DNA from: a virus
IMG/VR virus record: IMGVR_UViG_3300042864_000549
Span: 1-28,861 of that record
Length of the DNA stretch: 28,861 bases
Reading direction: 5' to 3' (one strand)
The position numbers were made by a program, and so were the translations under genes. Below are positions 23,390 to 28,861 of this stretch, in pieces. The notes under the pieces were generated by a model. The model ran no database searches. It was not told the origin of the DNA and was given only the letters and a program-made list of their open reading frames with translations. Numbering within the stretch: the first letter of the stretch is position 1; the number at the start of each line of letters is the position of its first letter.

Positions 23390-23635
23390 TTAAAATGATC
23401 CGCCGTCGAGATCTACTGCTAGATCCGCGAATGACAGTTGTCTCACCTCATATTTATCATTTTGAGAATTGTAGATTAATGTAGCGCCATTGGCGGCTTC
23501 AACGACGCTGACGTCGAGTATGTTTTCAATACTTCGTATTTCTTGAATTTGATTTTTCAGAGTAATAGGACCAGCAGATGATAATCTGCCGTTGTTATTT
23601 GTAATTGTAGCGACTAAACGAGATGCACCTGCCAT
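23390..23635 (-). CDS. Small structural protein of the fibre module
   Basis: 81 residues ending FADLAVDLDGGSF, similar to the C-terminus DGGTF of the larger fibre just downstream. Segment TLIYNSQNDKYEVRQLS resembles the junction between fibre units in marine phages. The start overlaps the upstream stop by one base. Function presumably structural; I do not recognise a named family. Confidence 0.6.
   Translation of the reverse strand: MAGASRLVATITNNNGRLSSAGPITLKNQIQEIRSIENILDVSVVEAANGATLIYNSQNDKYEVRQLSFADLAVDLDGGSF
23451..23458 (-). promoter_or_regulatory. Possible weak late promoter upstream of fibre 21422-23371
   Basis: Minus strand reads GATAAATA, one mismatch from the late consensus, 80 bases before the fibre start. 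It lies within the coding sequence of the small gene 23390-23635, so chance occurrence is quite possible. Confidence 0.25.
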
Positions 23636-23964
23636 TATCTTGTAACTCCTGGTGTAACTGTGACGATACCTTCAACAAGACGAGAAACTGTTCCGCTGCC
23701 ATCAGTCAACTCACAGTCATATACGTATCTTCCGGCTGTAAGGCCATTTGTGGTATTTGCCGACATCGAAAGAGCGACGACGCCAGTCACAGCAGTAATC
23801 GAAACTGTAAATGCGGTTTGAGCGGTCGAAGTATAATGCTTACGCATCTGAGCGGCACCTGTAAATCCTGTAAGATTTACGATGTTACCATTTTCATCAG
23901 TCACATCAATAGACGTAGCAAATGAAGTGCCTTGATCGATAATGATATTTGCTTTCAGTGCCAT
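23635..23964 (-). CDS. Conserved beta-rich (Ig-like) virion-associated protein
   Basis: 109 residues: ANIIIDQGTSFATSIDVTDENGNIVNLTGFTGAAQMRKHYTST, then VALSMSANTTNGLTAGRYVYDCELTDGSG and VEGIVTVTPGVTR. I recall this as a widespread small protein in T4-like marine phages, similar to the N-terminal domain of some baseplate or receptor-binding-protein adaptors (BppU-like). GGAAGA is a good ribosome-binding site. It lies in the middle of the fibre cluster, consistent with an adaptor role, which is inference. Confidence 0.68.
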   Translation of the reverse strand: MALKANIIIDQGTSFATSIDVTDENGNIVNLTGFTGAAQMRKHYTSTAQTAFTVSITAVTGVVALSMSANTTNGLTAGRYVYDCELTDGSGTVSRLVEGIVTVTPGVTR

Positions 23965-23982
23965 TTAATTCTTCCGCTATGT

Positions 23983-24426
23983 TTATTCAAAACTATAAGA
24001 TGTTACAGTTATCACCCAATATTTAGTTTCTGCACCATTTGATGCTGATACGTTAAACGTTTGTTCATTGAAACCACCTGTATAAGCTGCTACAAGTTCA
24101 ATTGATGAAGCACTTCCTCCACTTGCAACACTGGCGTATCCACTAAATCCATCTCCTCCAGTATAAGTCCAAACTACGCTTGAAGAAGCTGTGATAGTAT
24201 AACCTGCTTGGGAACCATACGCTTCGGCAGTGTCAAAAGTCGGAGATGATATTGTGCCGCCCACGGGACTAAAAGTAACTAAGGCTACATCTGCATACGG
24301 ACGTATTCCTACATATTGCCACGTAGATCCATTCCACATTTTAACGGCGGCAAAATCTTGGCTCCCGACCCACGACGAGCCGTTCCAATATTTAACAGGT
24401 TTAGCAGATAGGAACGTTAGCGGCAC
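23983..24426 (-). CDS. Fibre-associated structural protein with GTG start
   Basis: 147 residues starting with GTG at 24426, supported by AGGAG eight bases upstream. The N-terminal part has two Trp motifs (VKYWNGSSWVGS and VKMWNGSTWQYVG) like those in phage tail-tip and fibre proteins. The C-terminal two thirds form an Ig-like beta domain (AGYTITASSSVVWTYTGG ... TKYWVITVTSYSFE). It is likely a virion surface or decoration domain. No enzyme motif is visible. Confidence 0.62.
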   Translation of the reverse strand: MPLTFLSAKPVKYWNGSSWVGSQDFAAVKMWNGSTWQYVGIRPYADVALVTFSPVGGTISSPTFDTAEAYGSQAGYTITASSSVVWTYTGGDGFSGYASVASGGSASSIELVAAYTGGFNEQTFNVSASNGAETKYWVITVTSYSFE

Positions 24427-24429
24427 TTA

Positions 24430-24801
24430 TTATTCTCCTGGCTTAGATGGCCAAACAACGTCTGCTGCATTTGTATAAGTCTGAGGAAGATCTCTTAAAG
24501 TTTGACGATATGTAGCCCAAGCAGTTTTATCTCCAGGCCAATCTGCCATTTGAGTATAGTCAGATAAAGCTAGAAGATTATTTCTTTTCGATCTAATTTG
24601 TTCCCAAGTAATTACCACGACTCGATCTTGCAAAACAAGATTTCCTTGTGATAAAACCAATTCTTTATTTTGCATATTCATACCATGGAGAAACTGCTGG
24701 TGTTGCTCTGCGGTAATTTCAACAATATCTTGCGGCAATGACGGATACCCAAAATCAGTATCGTAAAAACCTTTTGTTGTTGGGCTGTAGTAAATTGTCA
24801 T
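24430..24801 (-). CDS. Tail fibre assembly chaperone-like protein
   Basis: 123 residues. The C-terminal half WEQIRSKRNNLLALSDYTQMADW ... WATYRQTLRDLPQTYTNAADVVWP is the signature of the phage tail assembly chaperone family (PF16778). The N-terminal half (YYSPTTKGFYDTDFGY ... ITAEQHQQFL) resembles gp38/Tfa-like fibre chaperones. Such proteins help fold or trimerise the adjacent fibre tip. It directly follows the fibre gene 24806-26530, which ends in a gp53-like tip domain, so that fibre is its likely client. Four bases separate the genes. Confidence 0.8.
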   Translation of the reverse strand: MTIYYSPTTKGFYDTDFGYPSLPQDIVEITAEQHQQFLHGMNMQNKELVLSQGNLVLQDRVVVITWEQIRSKRNNLLALSDYTQMADWPGDKTAWATYRQTLRDLPQTYTNAADVVWPSKPGE

Positions 24802-24805
24802 TTTA

Positions 24806-26530
24806 TTAATATCCCATTGCTAACCAGTAACCGGTATGAGAACTTTCATCTCCGTTAAACCAACTGAAACCAGTTGTTGATACACTAAAAATGGTTGCAC
24901 CTTTAGAAGCCTGTCCAAATACGCCTGTATCTCCTACGCCATTCATCACAGCTCGGGCAACCGCGGTGAACGATGTTGGAAATGATCCAGATCCTGTAGT
25001 ATTTGGAGTAACAGTTACTGTTCCCCACTGAATAATTGCTCCGTTTGGCAACTTAGTCCATCCATTTGACGAGAGACTTTGTGTATATCCTGTAGTTCCT
25101 GCAGTGTCAATCCAGATATCACCAGCCGCTGAAGCAGTAGGTTGAGTCGCTGTTACAAAAACTTGGCCGCCACTTGTAAATCCTGCGGTGACGTGTCTTA
25201 GAATAGGCGCGACAGCACCAGATGCACTTCCTTGGGCACCTTGTGGTCCGGTTGCACCTTGAGCACCTGTTATACTTGAACCTGCCGCGCCTTGAGCACC
25301 AGTTGCACCTTGTGCTCCGTTTATTCCAGGAGATCCTTGAGGACCAGTTGCACCTTGAGCGCCTTGTAATCCTTGAGCACCTTGAGGACCAGCAACTGAA
25401 GATGCTGCACCTTGTGCACCTGTAAGGCCTTGCGGTCCCTGTGGTCCTTGGATACCTTGCAAACCTTGGGCGCCTTGAGGACCGGCAACGGTTGAAGCAG
25501 CACCTTGAGCACCAGTTGTTCCTTGCGGTCCCTGAGGTCCGATAATTCCTTGTGCACCTTGTGGTCCCGTCGGTCCTTGAACCGAAGGTCCTTGTGGTCC
25601 TTGAGAACCAGTTGTTCCCTGTGGACCCTGGGAACCAGTTATTCCTTGCGCGCCTTGTGGACCAGGAACTGTCGAAGCTGCGCCTTGAGCACCAGTTGGT
25701 CCTTGAGAACCGGTAGATCCTTGTGCACCTTGAGCACCAGTTGCACCTTGCGCACCTTGAGGTCCAGCAAGTTGCGTCCACACCAAGTTAGCTGTCGCTC
25801 CACTTGATGCAAGGACGAAACCTGTTGTTCCAGCAGATTGTGTAGGTAGAAGGTTATTGATCGATCCGCCTGTACCGCCCCGAGATGTAGGAAGTGTACC
25901 GACAGTAATAGCAGATGCATCAACAAATACGCCTGCCGCGTTTACTGTTAAACCAGCATTCGCTACAAAACTAATCGTAGGATTTCCAGAAACGCCGTTG
26001 CCGTTTGTTACGCTAATGCCGTTCGTAGAAGCAATCGATACCGTAGTACCTGTTCCTGTACCAGTTCTGACTACGATACCATTCGCCGAGATATTGTATA
26101 CGGTGTTAGCATTGCTTGCTGTACCAGTATAGAGCGACGAGTTAACGCCTGCTCCACTCGGGAAATTCACCGTATTTGTAACGGTGATATTGTTTGCAAA
26201 GACATCAAAGCGAGCAGTCGTAGTACCAAGTGCACCACCGTTTGCATCTGGTCGTAGTGTTCCATAAGATGTCGTATTAAATACGAAAGCATTGAAACGG
26301 TTTGAAGTATTACCGAGTGGCTGCTGATCTGCAATCAGAAGAACCCCGCCTTGACCGATGGTAACGTTGGCGTATACAAGAGAACCATTTACTACAAGGT
26401 TACCAGATACAACAAACAAGTCGTTTTTAAAGTGCGCGTTGGCTTCTACGTCGACACGATCATAGAAGATCGCGTTGCCAGAAGCAACTAGACCGTTATC
26501 AACCTTAAATCTATTATTTGCGCCTGACAT
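24806..26530 (-). CDS. Collagen-like tail fibre with gp53-like C-terminal tip
   Basis: 574 residues. Residues 1-110 are a fibre head ([21 protein letters not shown]); about 110-250 is strand-rich with [10 protein letters not shown] and a [15 protein letters not shown] connector; about 255-437 is Gly-X-Y collagen repeats with many GPQ and interruptions such as AASTVPG; the last 120 residues (from ILRHVTAGF) contain [14 protein letters not shown] and [20 protein letters not shown], matching the gp53-like tail-fibre C-terminal domain (PF21882). That domain is usually the receptor-binding tip. AAGG lies six bases before the ATG. The assembly chaperone-like gene follows at once. This is the best candidate for a host-recognition fibre here. 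Confidence 0.83.
   Translation of the reverse strand: MSGANNRFKVDNGLVASGNAIFYDRVDVEANAHFKNDLFVVSGNLVVNGSLVYANVTIGQGGVLLIADQQPLGNTSNRFNAFVFNTTSYGTLRPDANGGALGTTTARFDVFANNITVTNTVNFPSGAGVNSSLYTGTASNANTVYNISANGIVVRTGTGTGTTVSIASTNGISVTNGNGVSGNPTISFVANAGLTVNAAGVFVDASAITVGTLPTSRGGTGGSINNLLPTQSAGTTGFVLASSGATANLVWTQLAGPQGAQGATGAQGAQGSTGSQGPTGAQGAASTVPGPQGAQGITGSQGPQGTTGSQGPQGPSVQGPTGPQGAQGIIGPQGPQGTTGAQGAASTVAGPQGAQGLQGIQGPQGPQGLTGAQGAASSVAGPQGAQGLQGAQGATGPQGSPGINGAQGATGAQGAAGSSITGAQGATGPQGAQGSASGAVAPILRHVTAGFTSGGQVFVTATQPTASAAGDIWIDTAGTTGYTQSLSSNGWTKLPNGAIIQWGTVTVTPNTTGSGSFPTSFTAVARAVMNGVGDTGVFGQASKGATIFSVSTTGFSWFNGDESSHTGYWLAMGY
25221..25766 (-). repeat. Collagen-like Gly-X-Y coding repeats, interrupted
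   Basis: About 180 residues of Gly-X-Y triplets with GPQ and GAQ predominating. Several four- or five-residue breaks of type AASTV or AASSV interrupt the periodicity. Many triplets have Pro at X, unlike the X-Pro-Gly of the glycine-rich protein at 16050. Confidence 0.85.
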
Positions 26531-26538
26531 ATATTACC

Positions 26539-28593
26539 TTACTTAATGAATTGAGCAACAACTTTTGCAGCCGTGCTAGATCTTGTTTGATTGACATATA
26601 CTCTTACGTTTGCAGTAGCCACGTTCGCAGAGAAAGTACCAAGTAAGCTGACTCCGGAATTAGCTGCAACAGGTGAAGAAACCGTACCATATGTTGTAAG
26701 CTGCGCAGTCGAATTATCATGAGCAAGTAGTACTTCAGAGATCTGTGTATTACCAGCATTTTTCAATTGAATGAGAAGTTTAGCAGTGCTATAGTCTGCC
26801 TTTGGATATTCGAAGACAAGAAGATCTGAACCAGTCGTAGCTCCAAGATTTCCGTTTGCAAAGATATCAACTACGTGCTCAGTCTTGAAAGTCACGATGT
26901 TTGCATGTGTAGCAGGACCAGTCACTGCGAGCGTATTCGCTAGAGCAGTTGCTCCTGTTACTCCAAGAGTACTCGAAAGCGTTGTAGCTCCAGTTACAGT
27001 GAGCGTATTCGAAAGATTCGTATTTCCTGTAACCGTCAGCGTATTTGCAAGAGCAACGTTCGAACTGACTGTCGCAGCACCTACAACAACAAGATGGCTT
27101 GTCGGCGTAATGGTAAGATTCGCAGATGCAGTGATCGATCCATTACCAATCGCCGTATTAAACGTTGCATTCCCAACAAGAACCGTAGTAGCATTTGCAA
27201 CGACATTCGCTCCGACTGCAACAACTGTTTGGTTAGCAGTAACAATACCTGCAAAGAATCCTGTCGGTGTAACGTTAGATGTCGACGTTGAGTTGACAAT
27301 GCTAACAATTCGAGTATTCGCTAAAACGGTATTACTACCTTCTGCGGTGAAGAATCGAAGCGATGTTAACTCAGAAGCGTTAAGCGTATTACCTACAAAT
27401 ACTCCGCTACTATTTGCTACAACGTTACCAATCGCACCTGTTCCAGTGATTTGCACTGTACCACCATTGGTAGCATTTGCCGTGACGTTTGCGCCGAGCG
27501 AGATCTGAATAGTATTGGCAGTAAAGATGCCAGTTTTAAATGCGTTCGGTTCGATGTTTGCAGTGGCACTCGAGTTAGCGATGCTAATGATTCGAGTATT
27601 TGCAAGAGTGGTGTTTGAACCTTCAGATGCAAGGAAACGAACTGATGTGACTTGTGAAGAGTTTAAAGTATTACCTACATGCAGGCCACTACTATTTGCA
27701 ACCGTATTGCCGACCGTACCAGTTCCTGTTACTTGGATCGTGCCGCCGTTGGTAGCATTCGCAGTGACATTGGCACCAAGTGAAACTTGAATGGTGTTAG
27801 CTGTAAAGATGCCTGTCTTGAAACTGATAGGATCAATATTTGCAGATGATGTTGTATTGGCAATGCTAATGATCTGATTGTTTGCGAGTACGGTATTGCT
27901 ACCTTCTGCGGCAAAGAATCGAACACTCGTCATCTGACTGTTCGTAACAGTATTGCCTACATATAGGCCGCTGCTATTTGATACACTGTTACCTACTGCT
28001 CCGGATCCTGTGACTTGGATCGTACCACCATTCGTGGCATTAGCAGTGACATTGGCACCTAATGTAATCTGAATCGTGTTCGCTACAAACAATCCAGTGC
28101 TAAAGCTAATTGGATTCATCGTAGCAGTGTTAGTGCTATTCGCGGCAACAACTGCGAATGCAGTTGCTGTTGTATTCGTGGTCGAGTTCGACTGAATCGT
28201 CAGCTTCGTTGTGTTAGCGACAAGGTTTGCACCAGTCAAACCAGCATGTAGACCGTACTGCCACATGAATGTGTTCGAAGAACCATTGGCAACTTCCAGA
28301 CGAATTTCGGTCGATGTCACGTTGCTCAGAACAGTGTTCGTACTGATCATGAGATTCGCAAACGAACCGTTGACGTTTCCGCCTTTCATCCAGTTTGTTA
28401 CGACGAGATTATTAGCCCCGAATGTTCCGTATAGCTGAGCTGTTCTTGGAAACGCAGTGTTACCCGTGTTTGCATACGTGCTATTTGCAGTGATGATTTC
28501 TGTCGAAAGCGCGTGAAGAAGTTCATTGGTCTCGAGGAGCCAAACCTCGAACGAGTCGGTAATTACATCAACATTAGCTACTGGTCTTGACAT
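26539..28593 (-). CDS. Long tail fibre with four 94-residue repeats
   Basis: 684 residues. The N-terminus RPVANVDVITDSFEVWLLETNELLHALSTEI is a conserved head I recognise from T4-like cyanophage fibres. The middle contains four copies of a 94-residue unit (GANVTANATNGGTIQVTGTG ... SGLHVGNTL ... SVRFLASEGSNTTLANTRIISIAN), likely a beta-rich shaft. The C-terminal 105 residues (GSDLLVFEYPKADYSTAKLLIQLKN ... SSTAAKVVAQFIK) form another conserved marine-phage structural domain. GGAAGA precedes the ATG, which overlaps the upstream stop by one base. Probably a tail or baseplate fibre replacing the gp9-gp12 region of T4. Confidence 0.8.
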   Translation of the reverse strand: MSRPVANVDVITDSFEVWLLETNELLHALSTEIITANSTYANTGNTAFPRTAQLYGTFGANNLVVTNWMKGGNVNGSFANLMISTNTVLSNVTSTEIRLEVANGSSNTFMWQYGLHAGLTGANLVANTTKLTIQSNSTTNTTATAFAVVAANSTNTATMNPISFSTGLFVANTIQITLGANVTANATNGGTIQVTGSGAVGNSVSNSSGLYVGNTVTNSQMTSVRFFAAEGSNTVLANNQIISIANTTSSANIDPISFKTGIFTANTIQVSLGANVTANATNGGTIQVTGTGTVGNTVANSSGLHVGNTLNSSQVTSVRFLASEGSNTTLANTRIISIANSSATANIEPNAFKTGIFTANTIQISLGANVTANATNGGTVQITGTGAIGNVVANSSGVFVGNTLNASELTSLRFFTAEGSNTVLANTRIVSIVNSTSTSNVTPTGFFAGIVTANQTVVAVGANVVANATTVLVGNATFNTAIGNGSITASANLTITPTSHLVVVGAATVSSNVALANTLTVTGNTNLSNTLTVTGATTLSSTLGVTGATALANTLAVTGPATHANIVTFKTEHVVDIFANGNLGATTGSDLLVFEYPKADYSTAKLLIQLKNAGNTQISEVLLAHDNSTAQLTTYGTVSSPVAANSGVSLLGTFSANVATANVRVYVNQTRSSTAAKVVAQFIK
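27197..28100 (-). repeat. Four tandem copies of a 282-base coding unit
   Basis: Equivalent positions fall at 27197, 27479, 27761 and 28043, an exact spacing of 282 bases (94 codons). The three rightmost copies are highly similar; the 27197 copy is a diverged, partial one. The strict length conservation shows in-frame duplication. Confidence 0.85.
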
Positions 28594-28802
28594 TAATTTC
28601 TTCCATTCACTACTTGTAAGAGTAGAGTTTTAATTTCTTTGAGATCGTCTTCGACTGCACTGATTCTATTCGATAGCTCTTTGCTATTCTTCGCTTTCGA
28701 TCTCTCTGCTACAAACTTTGCATAAGATGCATCGTCTGTATTTATGAAAGCTCCAGTAGAAGTATCTTTCATGAATCCATCAGTTTCAGTCTTGACTAAC
28801 AT
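28593..28802 (-). CDS. Small conserved phage protein with C-terminal coiled coil
   Basis: 69 residues: TDGFMKDTSTGAFINTDDASYAKFVAER, then a helical NRISAVEDDLKEIKTLLLQVV tail. Very similar short proteins lie upstream of long fibre genes in T4-like cyanophages. Start and stop both overlap neighbours by one base (TAATG), so it is translated in the same unit as the fibre. Role unknown; an adaptor or trimerisation function is a guess. Confidence 0.7.
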   Translation of the reverse strand: MLVKTETDGFMKDTSTGAFINTDDASYAKFVAERSKAKNSKELSNRISAVEDDLKEIKTLLLQVVNGRN

Positions 28803-28861
28803 TATGCGGAAACTCCGATAACCTGAATAGCCTCTACCTTTGGAACAATGTGAGATTGCGT
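28802..28861 (-). CDS. C-terminal 19 residues of an upstream virion gene (continues past right edge)
   Basis: The frame open from 28861 reads TQSHIVPKVEAIQVIGVSA and stops at 28802-28804 with TAA, overlapping the next start by one base. Codon phase is continuous to the window edge. Position by synteny would be a T4-like baseplate or tail gene, but too little is visible to name it. Confidence 0.55.
   Translation of the reverse strand, partial: TQSHIVPKVEAIQVIGVSA

Noticed and set aside
1-28861. tRNA genes, integrase, transposase or attachment sites
   Set aside because: No cloverleaf-like sequence, recombinase motif, or flanking direct repeats were found by eye. A tRNA search program would be decisive.

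Overview
This window is best read as part of a T4-like marine myovirus genome. Neck proteins gp14 (cut by the left edge) and gp13 lie at the left. The rest is a very large set of modular, repeat-rich tail-fibre and adhesin genes plus a fibre-region accessory island. T4-type late promoters (TATAAATA) stand in front of several transcription units. Gene packing, ATGA/TAATG overlaps, low GC outside the collagen-like genes, and fibre modules of the kind seen in T4-like cyanophages and other marine T4-like phages support this. I cannot decide the host (cyanobacterium, SAR11 or another marine bacterium). No tRNA, integrase, transposase or CRISPR array was seen.

Layout. (1) 1-1023, minus: gp14 (partial) and gp13. 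(2) 1024-12208, plus: an 11-kb island that opens from back-to-back late promoters. It holds a DUF6445-type putative 2OG-Fe(II) oxygenase, a GT-A-like glycosyltransferase, a collagen-repeat tail fibre, and a decapeptide-repeat adhesin. These are followed by a tightly coupled cluster: prolyl-4-hydroxylase-like oxygenase, two DUF6065-like proteins, a PF11397-type (Skp1 GnT1-like) glycosyltransferase, a sulfotransferase-like protein, a delta-9-type fatty acid desaturase, an unknown protein, a PAPS sulfotransferase and another 2OG oxygenase. (3) 12205-16023, minus: two HxH-type 2OG oxygenases, a small conserved protein, a CxxCxxCC (YkgJ-like) protein, another prolyl-hydroxylase-like oxygenase, a third DUF6065-like protein and two small proteins. 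(4) 16050-28861, minus: a 1120-residue glycine-rich repeat protein, four modular fibres (two with Gly-X-Y collagen repeats), small structural proteins, a tail-fibre assembly chaperone-like protein, and the last codons of an upstream gene.

How it may work together. The neck and fibre genes read leftward, as expected for the T4 late module between baseplate and neck genes; the plus-strand island interrupts them. The striking association is six 2OG-Fe(II) oxygenase-like genes, two glycosyltransferases and two sulfotransferase-like genes packed around collagen-like Gly-X-Y and other repeat fibres. One fibre is rich in X-Pro-Gly, the classical prolyl-4-hydroxylase target, and one glycosyltransferase belongs to the family that glycosylates hydroxyproline on eukaryotic Skp1. 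The working hypothesis is a phage-encoded fibre hydroxylation, glycosylation and possibly sulfation system. That functional link is inference; the gene identities and proximity are read from the sequence.
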